Source: Bacillus sp. ISL-7
GTDB lineage: Bacteria > Bacillota > Bacilli > Bacillales_B > DSM-18226
Direction: 5' to 3'
Assembly (NCBI RefSeq): GCF_018613065.1
Contig: NZ_JAGGQW010000105.1
Span: 1-26,753 of the forward strand
DNA: 26,753 nt
Position numbers and translations under genes: made by a program. The notes below the pieces were generated by a model. It did not search any database and was not told the DNA's origin. It worked only from the letters and a program-made list of their open reading frames with translations. Shown one piece after another: positions 7,606 through 15,858 of the stretch. Within the stretch, counting starts at the first letter, position 1. Each line of letters starts with the position of its first letter.

Positions 7606-8721
7606 TTGAATAAAGTGGAAACAGTAAGTTCTGGACAAATGGCGTGTTTATTTCTCTCTTTTATGCTTGGATCTTCCTATATTAATATCCCACAGCCTTT
7701 GACGTTAGCTGCTAATAATGGAGCGTGGCTATCAGTAATTATTGCTAATGGTTATGGATTACTTTTATTGGCATGTGTTTTATATTTATATGGTAAAAAT
7801 CCAAATTGGACTATAATCGATTATAGCAGGAAATTACTTGGAAAATGGATTGCGCTATGTATTTGTATTCCGATACTGATCGTGCTTTTTTTAATTATTT
7901 CTTACATTATCATTGATATAGGTGGATTTTTCACTACTGCAATGATGACAGAAACACCCGCTTATGTATTTCATGTTCTCATATTGCTGGTAGCTGCGTT
8001 AACGGCAAGAGCAGGTATCGAGGTAATGGCCAGAATGTTTATTTTGCTTCTTTGCTATTCAATCTTTTTTGCATTGATAGTGATAATATTGAATTTACCA
8101 AATTATCACGTAGGAAATCTCCTACCTATTTTTCCAGAAGGAATGAAACCGGTTATACATGGTACTTATTCCATACTGGGTTTCCCATATGGTGAAATAG
8201 TCCTTTTTTCATTTTTACTTCCATTTGTTAATAAGGAACAGGCCAAGTCATTAAAAAAATATATGTTCTCAGCTCTTTTGCTTCAAGGTTTTTTAATCAT
8301 TACCTCTATTCTTTGCACGATTATGGCTTTAGGACCACTTTCAGGCACATATAAATTTTCACTTTTTGAATTGGCACGTTTGGTTAATATTAAGGAAATT
8401 ATTACAAGGAATGAGTCTTTCATTGGTATCGCCTTGATTGTTGGTTCCTATATGAAAGCAACCATCATGCTGTTTGTTTTAAAAGTGATCCTATCAAGAT
8501 TATTAAAATTAAAGGATGAACAGATTATTATCTTTCCTGTTACGTTTATTACCCTCCTTCTCACACTTACCATGTTCAAGTCAGATATGGAGCATTTTGA
8601 AGCAACATTTATTATTTGGCCATTAATTGTTACTACCCTTGTCGTTCTTCCATTCCTTTTTATTACCATCATGGCATTTTTCAGGGGAGAGAAAATAGAA
8701 GTGAAAGACGATCGCTTTTAG
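7606..8721 (+). CDS. Spore germination protein, GerAB/GerXB family (B subunit)
   Basis: This is a full-length 371-residue B subunit, an integral membrane protein of about ten helices related to the APC amino-acid permeases. In Ger receptors it is thought to bind the germinant. The N-terminal segment SSGQMACLFLSFMLGSSYI and the later LGFPYGEIVLFSFLLPF segment are in the expected places. The TTG start at 7606 is fixed by a near-perfect AAAGGAGG at 7591-7598. It ends the A-C-D-B operon, and a strong terminator follows at 8785. Unlike the gerB at 153-746 it is intact, so this is the one complete receptor in the window. Confidence 0.95.
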   Translation: MNKVETVSSGQMACLFLSFMLGSSYINIPQPLTLAANNGAWLSVIIANGYGLLLLACVLYLYGKNPNWTIIDYSRKLLGKWIALCICIPILIVLFLIISYIIIDIGGFFTTAMMTETPAYVFHVLILLVAALTARAGIEVMARMFILLLCYSIFFALIVIILNLPNYHVGNLLPIFPEGMKPVIHGTYSILGFPYGEIVLFSFLLPFVNKEQAKSLKKYMFSALLLQGFLIITSILCTIMALGPLSGTYKFSLFELARLVNIKEIITRNESFIGIALIVGSYMKATIMLFVLKVILSRLLKLKDEQIIIFPVTFITLLLTLTMFKSDMEHFEATFIIWPLIVTTLVVLPFLFITIMAFFRGEKIEVKDDRF

Positions 8722-8784
8722 TAGTAGCCGTATGTTGGTTTCCCTAGGGAAATCAATTTCATTCATTTTTCATCTGTATATGAT

Positions 8785-8827
8785 AAGCAGCCTATGCTTT
8801 TTTAAAGCACTTGGCTGCTTCTTTTTA
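8785..8827 (+). terminator. Intrinsic terminator of the ger operon
   Basis: AAGCAGCC (8785-8792) pairs with GGCTGCTT (8813-8820). An inner TGCTTT/AAAGCA stem extends the hairpin, and CTTTTT follows. It lies 64 bp after gerB. Confidence 0.85.
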
Positions 8828-8916
8828 TGCCTAACTTCTAGGAATAACTAGTTATCTTTAATAATATGAATGAGGAGACGGTATCTGTAATTGTATCTTT
8901 TTAATATAGATCACTT

Positions 8917-8944
8917 TTGCTTACGGTCAGATTCAGATTATAGT
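8917..8944 (+). promoter_or_regulatory. Possible sigma-A promoter for the GMC oxidoreductase pair
   Basis: TTGCTT (8917-8922) and TATAGT (8939-8944) are separated by 16 bases, upstream of the GMC gene at 8975. The match is moderate and rests on sequence alone. No clear sporulation-sigma promoter was seen here. Confidence 0.35.
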
Positions 8945-8974
8945 TAAGCATCAATAAAGGGATGTGAGAAGCCA

Positions 8975-10432
8975 TTGAGGAATAATTGGATTCCTTCTAC
9001 TCCTTTAGAACAGATGGCCAATACCGAATACGATGTTTTGATTATTGGCACTGGTGCAGGCGGGGGAGCAGTTACCTGGAGAATATGCGAACAATGGGGG
9101 AAAAATGAAAAAAAAGTAGGTGTCGTTGAATCTGGTGATTTTTTGCTCCCAACACAAGCAGCCAATATTCCTACTATGAATAGTGAACGTATGAACAAAC
9201 TTCATGAGTATGTATCAAAACCATTAGGTAGATTTAATCCCGAATTTCAGGGGGCTAAACAAGTTTTTGCCTTTGGTGGAAGAACTTTATTTTGGAATGC
9301 AATCACCCCACGGTTGAATCAGTTAGAACTTAGACAATGGCCTGTCACGGTCCAAGAGATGGAATCTTATTATACAATTGCAGAAAGGATAATGAATGTA
9401 TCAAGAGAATACACAAAGGGTTCCCAAATCACAGAAATATTGTTGAATAGATTGCAGTGGAAGGGTATTACAGAAGCTGCTCCTGCTCCTATAGCCGCCG
9501 AACTTGGTCCTGGAATTTATGGACAGGAGGGTTCAGATGTATTTTTTGGAGCAATCGATTTCTTTGCAAATGCATTAAATTACCGCCCATTCTATTTAAC
9601 TGTAAAAACTCGTGCCGTTCAAGTACTTGTTGAAAGTGGAGAAGTAGTTGGCGTAAAGGTCCTATCTTCAGAAAAAAAACCTTATATTTTAAAAGCAAAG
9701 ACCGTTGTATTGTCAGCTAGTACATTTGAAACACCTCGATTGCTTCTTCACTCGGGAATTAAAGGGCAAGCCATCGGACATTATTTAATGAATCATTCTT
9801 TTGTGTTAGCCACTGGAACAATGAGCCGAGAGGAATTCCCGGAACCTTTAGGAACTTTAAGCATTTTAATTCCTTCAACATCTGATAGGCACTATCAAAT
9901 ACAGCTAAGAGGACCAAATGGATACTTTTGGTACCAACCCTACCAAACAAAATCTTTTCTAAAGGAACTAGAAATAAATTTTGTTTGTTCTGGTGAGGTT
10001 GATCCTAGATTTGAAAATAAAGTTACATTAGATCCCTATAAAACGGATGAATTCGGGGTGCCAGAAGTACAAATACATTTTTCCTATAGTGAAAAGGATC
10101 AAGCCATCATCCGTGAAATTGCTGGTGCAATTGAACAGATATCTTCTTTTTGTGGTATAAGTATGCATTCGAAACCGGGCCAGCCTTCCATCTGTCTAAT
10201 GCCGCCGGGTGATCAAAATCATGACTCAGGAACCTGCCGAATGGGTATGGATCCATCAACCTCTGCAGTTAACAAGTATGGGCAAATACATGGTGTGAAG
10301 GGACTATATGTTGCTGATAACAGTGTCATTCCCTCCATCGGTTCGGCAAACCTGACACTGACTACAGTTGCCTTAGCCATTCGAACAGCAGATTATATCA
10401 TCCATCAGGATCAGGAGCGTGCCTTCACATGA
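8975..10432 (+). CDS. GMC-family flavin oxidoreductase, pyranose-oxidase-like
   Basis: The protein has 485 residues. The dinucleotide-binding motif GTGAGGGA lies at residues 25-32. Near the C-terminus are NHDSGTCRMG, with the expected catalytic His at 416, and a tail (GSANLTLTTVALAIR) with the paired Asn at 459, closely resembling pyranose 2-oxidase and bacterial glycoside 3-oxidases. Such enzymes use FAD to oxidise a sugar or cyclitol hydroxyl to a ketone. Where fungal pyranose oxidase has the FAD-linking His (STHW), this protein has RTLFW, so FAD is probably not covalently bound. There is no signal peptide. It starts with TTG at 8975, and AAAGGGATGTGAG lies upstream. The stop overlaps the next gene by four bases (ATGA), so both should be made together. 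The substrate is unknown. Confidence 0.85.
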   Translation: MRNNWIPSTPLEQMANTEYDVLIIGTGAGGGAVTWRICEQWGKNEKKVGVVESGDFLLPTQAANIPTMNSERMNKLHEYVSKPLGRFNPEFQGAKQVFAFGGRTLFWNAITPRLNQLELRQWPVTVQEMESYYTIAERIMNVSREYTKGSQITEILLNRLQWKGITEAAPAPIAAELGPGIYGQEGSDVFFGAIDFFANALNYRPFYLTVKTRAVQVLVESGEVVGVKVLSSEKKPYILKAKTVVLSASTFETPRLLLHSGIKGQAIGHYLMNHSFVLATGTMSREEFPEPLGTLSILIPSTSDRHYQIQLRGPNGYFWYQPYQTKSFLKELEINFVCSGEVDPRFENKVTLDPYKTDEFGVPEVQIHFSYSEKDQAIIREIAGAIEQISSFCGISMHSKPGQPSICLMPPGDQNHDSGTCRMGMDPSTSAVNKYGQIHGVKGLYVADNSVIPSIGSANLTLTTVALAIRTADYIIHQDQERAFT

Positions 10433-12744
10433 TTACATTAACAGCTTTTGGTGATGAAATTTCACCCGATTTGGAAATTCAAATGGATACTTTGGCCTCC
10501 GAAGGGATTTATTATATTGATTTACGTGGTGTAGGAGGAAAAAATGTTTTACAACTCAATGATGAGGAAGTAGCAGAAGTAAAAAAACGCCTGGATGCTC
10601 GAGGTTTTCGCATTTCCTCCATTGCTTCACCGATCGGGATTATTCCTATAACAGATGATTTTACTCCACAGCTTAATGATATGAGACGGGCCATTTATTT
10701 AGCCAAATATTTTGGTACACCCTACATTCGGATTCGCTCTTTTATCATTCCTCAAGGAAAAAATCCTTTAAAGTATAGAGATGAAGTTTTAAGGCGAATA
10801 AAAGATTTGACTCATATCGCTGAACATGAAAGTGTCATCCTTCTTCTTGAGAACGATACGACAATGTATGGGGATACCGGGGAACGCACACTTGATATTC
10901 TTCAAAGTATCAACTCCACTAATCTTCGTTTTGCGTTTGATCCGGTTAATTTTTTACGCTCCTCCGTGCTGCCAATGTCCCATGCCTATCCTCTTGTAGA
11001 GCCTTATATTTCTTACATTCATCTGAAGGATGCTCAAATAGATACTGGTAAAGTGGTTCCGCCTGGAAAAGGAGACGCTGAAATTGTAAAATTACTTACT
11101 TCATTAAAAGAGAAAAGATATTCCGGATTTATATCGATTGAACCAAAGGGTATGCCAGGTATCGCTGATCGGGATTTCTTCTTGGTTGCAGCAAAAGCCT
11201 TGAAAACGCTTTTAAATAAAATAGGATTAAAGTGGGATAAAAATAATCCCGATCTGGATACTTACAGTAAATTTTCTACTTCATCTGCCATTAAACCGAA
11301 ACAAGCCTCTTTCCCCCCGGCTTGCCCTCAGGTGATCTCACCGGAAACTGTCGATTCCTGGATTCCACTCTCCCCGTTAGAAAAAATGGCGCAAACAGAT
11401 TATGATGTGTTGGTTATAGGGAGTGGAGCAGGAGGAGGAGCTGCCTTATGGCGGCTTTGTGATCAATGGAGAAATAATGGAAAACGAGTTGGTATGATTG
11501 AAGCAGGAGACCTATTGTTGCCAACACATGTTGAAAATCTCGGATTATTCTCCCGCGAACGAGCATTACAATATATTTCTTCTATAACAAGACCACTTGG
11601 GAAAAGACTTCCTGAATTTTCAGGTGCAAAACAAGTTTTTGGTCTAGGGGGCCGGACTATACAGTGGGCAGCAGCTTGTCCTCGAATTCCTTCCTATCTT
11701 ATTTCACAATGGCCTATCCCACTAAAAGAGATGAATATTTACTACAAAATCGCTGAACAGGTCATGAATGTGAATAAAACCTTTTCGAAATCGAGTTTAC
11801 CCACTCTAATCATTCTAAACCGTCTTTGGGCAAATGGATTTTTTAAAGCGACAAGTATTCCTTTTGCTGTCGACATAACACCTACTAAATATGGCGCGAT
11901 CCATTCCAACGCTGTATTTAGTTCCATCCTATTCCTTGCAGAAGCTTTAAATTACAGGCCATTTGATCTTGCTGTCAATGCTCGTGCCGTTCAACTGCTT
12001 ATTGAAAAAGGAAAAACAGCGGGTGTTAAGGTCGTATCTCCGGATTTGAAATCATACTGGATCAAAGCAAAAACGATTGTTTTGTCGGCAAGTACTTTTG
12101 AAACTCCACGCCTGCTCCTTCATTCAGGAATTTCTGGTCCAGCCATTGGCCACTTTCTTATCGATCATTCTGCTTTAGCTGCAAATCCAATAATCAATCG
12201 GAAGTTGTTACCAGAGGATTTGGGGAGGATTGGTATTTTGATTCCAAATACGAAGGACAATCCTTATCAAATCGAATTTGGCATGCTTGAAAAACCGCTT
12301 CAAGATGAGTTAGAGATGATCTTCCATGGTTATGGAAATGTAGAACCACGATTTGAAAACATGATCTTTCTTGATCCCTATGAGAGAGACAAATATGGTG
12401 TACCAAAGATCCAGGTTCATTTCAATTTTAGTAATCGGGATCGAGTTGTCATTCAGCAATTGGCAGCAGGAATGGAAAGGGTTCTTACGTCCTTAGGCAT
12501 CATTGACGGGCAGCCCAAGATTTATCTGCGTGCACCCGGGGATGATAACCATGAATCAGGAACTTGCCGCATGGGTAATGACCCTTACACTTCTGCAGTT
12601 AATAAATTCGGTCAAATTCACGGCATTTCAGGACTTTATGTAGCGGATAACAGTATCTTACCGACTTTAGGGGCCAATCCTACACTTACAACAGTTGCCT
12701 TGGCCATTCGAACAGCGGATTACATTATTCATCAAAACAAATAA
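10429..12744 (+). CDS. Fusion: xylose-isomerase-like TIM barrel + GMC flavin oxidoreductase
   Basis: This 771-residue protein joins two enzyme domains. Residues 1-265 form a sugar phosphate isomerase/epimerase-type TIM barrel (AP endonuclease 2/IolE-IolI superfamily). All four expected metal ligands are visible: Glu141 (LLLENDTT), Asp171 (FAFDPVN), His198 (YIHLKDA) and Glu238 (ISIEPKG). A linker at about 270-309 leads to a GMC domain (310-771) with GSGAGGGA at 331-338, His708 (NHESGTCRMG) and Asn750 (LGANPTLTTVALAIR). The GMC part aligns end to end with the upstream gene, including the shared WIP..PLE.MA start, so it arose by duplication. RTIQW replaces the His that carries covalent FAD in pyranose oxidase. 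The fusion suggests oxidation of a sugar or cyclitol followed by isomerisation, epimerisation or elimination of the keto product; this is inference. Confidence 0.85.
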   Translation: MITLTAFGDEISPDLEIQMDTLASEGIYYIDLRGVGGKNVLQLNDEEVAEVKKRLDARGFRISSIASPIGIIPITDDFTPQLNDMRRAIYLAKYFGTPYIRIRSFIIPQGKNPLKYRDEVLRRIKDLTHIAEHESVILLLENDTTMYGDTGERTLDILQSINSTNLRFAFDPVNFLRSSVLPMSHAYPLVEPYISYIHLKDAQIDTGKVVPPGKGDAEIVKLLTSLKEKRYSGFISIEPKGMPGIADRDFFLVAAKALKTLLNKIGLKWDKNNPDLDTYSKFSTSSAIKPKQASFPPACPQVISPETVDSWIPLSPLEKMAQTDYDVLVIGSGAGGGAALWRLCDQWRNNGKRVGMIEAGDLLLPTHVENLGLFSRERALQYISSITRPLGKRLPEFSGAKQVFGLGGRTIQWAAACPRIPSYLISQWPIPLKEMNIYYKIAEQVMNVNKTFSKSSLPTLIILNRLWANGFFKATSIPFAVDITPTKYGAIHSNAVFSSILFLAEALNYRPFDLAVNARAVQLLIEKGKTAGVKVVSPDLKSYWIKAKTIVLSASTFETPRLLLHSGISGPAIGHFLIDHSALAANPIINRKLLPEDLGRIGILIPNTKDNPYQIEFGMLEKPLQDELEMIFHGYGNVEPRFENMIFLDPYERDKYGVPKIQVHFNFSNRDRVVIQQLAAGMERVLTSLGIIDGQPKIYLRAPGDDNHESGTCRMGNDPYTSAVNKFGQIHGISGLYVADNSILPTLGANPTLTTVALAIRTADYIIHQNK

Positions 12745-12746
12745 AT

Positions 12747-12902
12747 ATGGTTGCTGAAAAGCTTCATGGATGGTTAACTGGTGCTTATAGTAAAGAACCA
12801 GCTGCCATTGATGCGGCTTTTCTTATTGAACAAATTTACATTACGATTAATGTAAAAACATCAGGATGTGGTATATTAGGGGAATATACAGATTATTTAT
12901 AA
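12747..12902 (+). CDS. Possible small protein (51 aa) directly after the GMC fusion gene
   Basis: An ATG two bases after the GMC stop opens a 51-codon frame (MVAEKLHGWLTGAYSKEPAA start, ending GEYTDYL). No good ribosome binding site is visible, but coupling to the preceding gene is possible. The composition looks protein-like (an amphipathic helix with FLIEQIYITINV), but I do not recognise it. It could equally be the remnant of a longer gene. An 8-bp inverted repeat (12835-12842 / 12849-12856) lies inside it. Confidence 0.3.
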   Translation: MVAEKLHGWLTGAYSKEPAAIDAAFLIEQIYITINVKTSGCGILGEYTDYL

Positions 12903-12949
12903 TGGAAAATAATATAAATAAAATGTAGGTTTTAATTCGGAAAGAAAGA

Positions 12950-13624
12950 GTGATACATCCCTTGAAATACAAAGGAAGAATAGTAACAACCTTAATTAGT
13001 ATAATTGTTGGAATACCTTATGTTGCTTATAATTATAAAACACTTCAAAGTTCGATTCGGACGTTCATAGATACAACCGTTTTGATTGTAACTACCGTGA
13101 CACTCTGGTGGCTGGGAAAACAATATGACAAAGCTAAGTTTTATTCCGAAAAAGACTATTTAACTGGGCTTTACAATAGACGTTTTATTGAGGAGATTTT
13201 CCCAAAACTAATATCATCAGCGAAAAAAATCGAACAACTAAGTATATTAATATTAGATTGTAATGACTTTAAACAAATAAATGATACATATGGTCATAAA
13301 TATGGAGATCTGGTACTTGAAAATATTTCGACTATACTTCTAAAAAGCACTAGCGGCAGTGACATTATCGCAAGATGGGGAGGAGATGAATTTTTAATCA
13401 TTTCCCCCTTCTCAGATCAAACTGAATCTGAAGCAATGATTAAGAGGATTGAAAACGGATTGAGAGAGCTATCCCAAAAGACAGAAAAAAAAATTTCAGT
13501 TTCTGCTGGATTTGCTATTTATCCAATTGATGGAAAAGATATGGACAGTCTAATTAAGATTGCTGATAAAAATATGTATAAATTAAAAACCTTAAGTAAA
13601 AAAGCTACCCTTAAAAAAATATGA
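12950..13624 (+). CDS. Membrane-anchored diguanylate cyclase (GGDEF domain)
   Basis: This 224-residue protein has two N-terminal membrane segments (about residues 10-28 and 38-56) followed by a GGDEF domain with an intact active-site motif RWGGDEF (GGDEF at 144-148). The NDTYGHKYGD and DYLTGLYNRR signatures are both present. GGDEF proteins make the second messenger c-di-GMP from two GTP. The product-inhibition I-site (normally RxxD just upstream) reads SGSD at 135-138, so feedback inhibition at that site is probably lost. There is no sensory domain beyond the short membrane hairpin. GTG at 12950 follows a GGAAAG sequence. It reads toward the small acidic gene that follows. Confidence 0.9.
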   Translation: MIHPLKYKGRIVTTLISIIVGIPYVAYNYKTLQSSIRTFIDTTVLIVTTVTLWWLGKQYDKAKFYSEKDYLTGLYNRRFIEEIFPKLISSAKKIEQLSILILDCNDFKQINDTYGHKYGDLVLENISTILLKSTSGSDIIARWGGDEFLIISPFSDQTESEAMIKRIENGLRELSQKTEKKISVSAGFAIYPIDGKDMDSLIKIADKNMYKLKTLSKKATLKKI

Positions 13625-13673
13625 AACAATGAAAAATTATCATTTTATTAATGAGAGTAGAAAGGAGTTCTAC

Positions 13674-13973
13674 ATGAAGATGATTGATGAGTACTTCGAA
13701 ACAGCGATGGAAGCCTGGAGTATGATGCAAAAGACTTCTGGTGATGAAGGGGCAGAATGGGCAGAAAGATTTGAACGCTACTTTTATGAATTTATCGATG
13801 AATTGAAGAAATGGTGGGCAACTCTTCATCCAAAACCAACGAATATAGATGAGGCTGAGGAGTTACCAGAAATAAAAAAGTGGATGGAGCAAATCCCTGC
13901 ACCTGTACAACTAAATTTTCTTACAGAATTAGAGGATATTTTGGATGGAATAGATACAGAACGTTTTGATTAG
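13674..13973 (+). CDS. Small acidic hypothetical protein, copy 1 of a duplicated gene
   Basis: The protein is about 99 residues, acidic and Trp/Glu-rich, with predicted helices (MIDEYFETAMEAWSMMQK), a WWATLHPKPTN segment and a DILDG.DTERFD end. There is no signal peptide or membrane helix, and I do not recognise the family. The frame is open from 13629, but AAAGGAG at 13661-13667 points to the ATG at 13674. A nearly identical copy lies at 23981-24271. This copy has an extra EWA from a 9-bp tandem repeat, and a few substitutions. The two are paralogues from a recent duplication, with similarity running from the ribosome binding site to about 30 bp past the stop. Confidence 0.8.
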   Translation: MKMIDEYFETAMEAWSMMQKTSGDEGAEWAERFERYFYEFIDELKKWWATLHPKPTNIDEAEELPEIKKWMEQIPAPVQLNFLTELEDILDGIDTERFD

Positions 13974-14004
13974 GTAGTAGAGTATGGTGGAGATGTGTTG
14001 TTGT
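13674..14004 (+). repeat. Direct repeat copy A (about 330 bp)
   Basis: This stretch matches 23981-24302 with about nine substitutions and one 9-bp indel, by eye alignment. It covers the whole small gene and about 30 bp downstream. The two copies are in the same orientation about 10.3 kb apart. Confidence 0.9.
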
Positions 14005-14042
14005 ACTAAAGAAGTAAGTTAGTTGAAGAAAGAGAAATGACT

Positions 14043-14080
14043 CCTTTCTGTCGCTTTTGACATATATTGCGACAGAAAGG
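14043..14080. repeat. Perfect 12-bp inverted repeat without a T-run
   Basis: CCTTTCTGTCGC (14043-14054) pairs perfectly with GCGACAGAAAGG (14069-14080) around a 14-base loop. It is not followed by a T-tract on either strand, so it is not a typical terminator. It could be a protein-binding or recombination site or an RNA structure. Confidence 0.6.
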
Positions 14081-14082
14081 TG

Positions 14083-14285
14083 GCTTATGAAATCCCTCCT
14101 TTACCGAAGGTTGTGGCAAAAAATTACTTTAAGCAACTCAGTGGATTGTAAGTAACCTTGGAGGTTTATCCATTGTTATTCAAGACGGTACATCAATGGA
14201 AGTGCGTAGAATGAGCAAAATTGGCTACACAATACCATTTGATTCACATAAAATAAAGCAAATTTTAGTTTTGGGGTTGGTAATA
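14083..14285 (+). pseudogene. Possible remnant of a small gene in two frames
   Basis: Two short coding-like stretches follow the hairpin in different frames: VAYEIPPLPKVVAKNYFKQL up to a TAA near 14150, and WIVSNLGGLSIVIQDGTSME from there onward. The latter loosely resembles short phage- or host-type proteins with an IVIQDGK-like strand (DUF2292-like). It runs in frame into the following gene. This might be decayed sequence, or a real N-terminal extension of the next gene lacking a normal start codon. Confidence 0.25.
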
Positions 14286-14696
14286 ATGGAACTTCCAAAA
14301 AATATGAGCAATAACAGAAAAGAATTCAGCGAGAAAAAAAGTAATAAAATTTTAGGACTGGAAAAAGAGGTTGCATTAGGGCTTTGGATTCAAGTAGTAG
14401 GTCAGATCATTGAAATTAAAGGTTTATCAGGGCTTTTGCATATTGAGGAAGATGCAAATACAATAGGTGAACAACAAATACTAACTGGTGTTTGGATTAA
14501 GACGATTGGACAAATATTAGAGGCTATTTCTGTATCAAGTCAAATAGGAGAAACAGATTTAATTAAACTGCTGCAAGAACAAAAACTCGCCATCACAGGA
14601 GATATGCTTGTGTCAATTGGTTCAGCTTATGAAGTAATCGGAGGAATTCATGTACTTGAAGAGGAAACAGACAAAATTTCTCGCATAGTTCCATAA
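14286..14696 (+). CDS. Hypothetical protein with three internal repeats (DUF6944-like)
   Basis: From the ATG at 14286 the product is 136 residues. The frame stays open upstream to an ATG at 14196, giving 166 residues, but neither start has a strong ribosome binding site. Three related units of about 38 residues are visible: LGLWIQVVGQIIEIKGLSG, LTGVWIKTIGQILEAISVSS and ITGDMLVSIGSAYEVIGGIH. Each has the pattern G..(W/L)...(I/V)G.(I/A)(I/Y)E(A/I/V). Repetitive proteins with W.Q.IG.I..AIG units are common in Bacillus and have been grouped as DUF6944; I place it there tentatively. There is no signal peptide. A clear terminator follows. Confidence 0.65.
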   Translation: MELPKNMSNNRKEFSEKKSNKILGLEKEVALGLWIQVVGQIIEIKGLSGLLHIEEDANTIGEQQILTGVWIKTIGQILEAISVSSQIGETDLIKLLQEQKLAITGDMLVSIGSAYEVIGGIHVLEEETDKISRIVP

Positions 14697-14703
14697 CGAA
14701 GAG

Positions 14704-14736
14704 AACTCGCCAATACTGTGGCGAGTTTTGCTTTTA
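14704..14736 (+). terminator. Intrinsic terminator after the repeat protein
   Basis: AACTCGCCA (14704-14712) pairs with TGGCGAGTT (14719-14727) across a 6-base loop, followed by TTGCTTTT. Confidence 0.85.
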
Positions 14737-14893
14737 TGTACATCAATTGCTATGTCAAAATGAATGTCATTCACTTATAGTTCCAAGAAAGTAACCTTAA
14801 AAAGAACTCAATAAAGTATAAATCAATAACTTTTTTCTCTTTTTCAACATCATAACAAATCTAAAGGTGGATAACATATCCTAAGAACATCAT

Positions 14894-14925
14894 AAAAAAT
14901 GCTTAGCATATTGCCAAGATTTTTA
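14894..14925. terminator. Terminator of the YhcN-type lipoprotein gene
   Basis: CTTAGC (14902-14907) pairs with GCCAAG (14913-14918, one G-U pair). AAAAAT lies on the left and ATTTTT on the right, so it can act on either strand. It lies just after the minus-strand stop at 14932. The region 14740-14893 shows nothing else. Confidence 0.6.
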
Positions 14926-14931
14926 TTCACC

Positions 14932-15417
14932 TTATTTGGCTTTAGGGAATACTCTACGAATTGTTTCAGTAAACTCATTAAAGAATCCTGAGATTGGTCT
15001 ACCATTACGAATATCAGAGGCATATGTGTTCATGCGATCATAAAAGTCAGGGTTTTCCGATACATATACATTATCAATATCTCGATCAGTGGATTTCACT
15101 CTTTGTGAAATCTTATGTTCAATACTATTAGTATCCTCATTTTGGGATGTAGGTGAGAGCTTTACGGCTACATATGCATTATTTTCTGTAACAATGACAT
15201 TTGCCGTGTCCACTTCTTTCAGGTCGGTTACTTTTTTAGCAGCATCATCAGCAACTCTCATTCTGGAATCATTATTGTCCCTGACGTTGTTGATGTTGTT
15301 CCTTGTTACATTTTGATCACGATTTACAAGATCATTTTTATTTACGTTATTTCTGGCGCACCCTGTTAAATCCAGGCTAAATATAAGGATTGCAATTAAG
15401 ATTAGGATCTTTTTCAT
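14932..15417 (-). CDS. YhcN/YlaJ-family spore lipoprotein
   Basis: This 161-residue lipoprotein has a hydrophobic signal followed by the lipobox LTGC (lipid Cys at position 20) and a long Asn/Asp/Arg-rich linker (residues 21-50). The folded domain has the order typical of the YhcN/YlaJ family: ADDAAKKVTDLKEVDTANVI, then an AYVAVKL strand, then KISQRVKSTDRDIDNVYVSE. Members are sporulation proteins, and Bacillus subtilis YhcN is found in the spore inner membrane. The end (GFFNEFTETIRRVFPK) also fits. The ATG is preceded by GGAGGG. It stands alone between terminators, and its promoter was not resolved. Confidence 0.92.
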   Translation of the reverse strand: MKKILILIAILIFSLDLTGCARNNVNKNDLVNRDQNVTRNNINNVRDNNDSRMRVADDAAKKVTDLKEVDTANVIVTENNAYVAVKLSPTSQNEDTNSIEHKISQRVKSTDRDIDNVYVSENPDFYDRMNTYASDIRNGRPISGFFNEFTETIRRVFPKAK

Positions 15418-15858
15418 GGTGTATTCCCTCCGTGAATTTAGTTAACAAGATTAAGTTCTCCATTTCCTTTAAAGATTAGTCATATGATGGTTTAGTTATT
15501 CAAATTGAATTGGTGGAAAAGAACCGTTGTAGTGCTTTCCATTTTTTATACTTATTACTCGGTTAAGGTGAGTACATTATTTAAGAAACGAATTAAAAGC
15601 CGTAGCGAAATGATATGGCTTCAGATTTTAGCGGGAGTGACAATTCCAACGTCAAACGAGGACGACAATTCCTGTTCCGTCATTATACACTTATTTATTA
15701 CTCTAAGGTTTCGTAGTTGGAATCATTTTTTATGAAATCGAAAAATACGCAGTAAAACAAAAGGTATTTTTAAAAAACATCGTAACCGAAATAAATGCAT
15801 ATTTTCTGCACATTTTTGTTGTAGGATTTGTATGATTCTAATTTTTAGGAGGATTACG
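15418..15858. other. Intergenic region with an unconvincing 76-codon frame
   Basis: A TTG-started frame (15505-15735, plus) encodes a hydrophobic start (RTVVVLSIFYTYYS) but has no ribosome binding site, and its second half has unusual composition. I judge it a decayed membrane gene or chance. No hairpins of note were seen; the region must carry the promoters of the two flanking lipoprotein genes. Confidence 0.3.

Noticed and set aside
15505..15735. Plus-strand TTG frame with a hydrophobic start
   Set aside because: It has no ribosome binding site, no recognisable family and odd composition in its second half; described only as part of the intergenic region.
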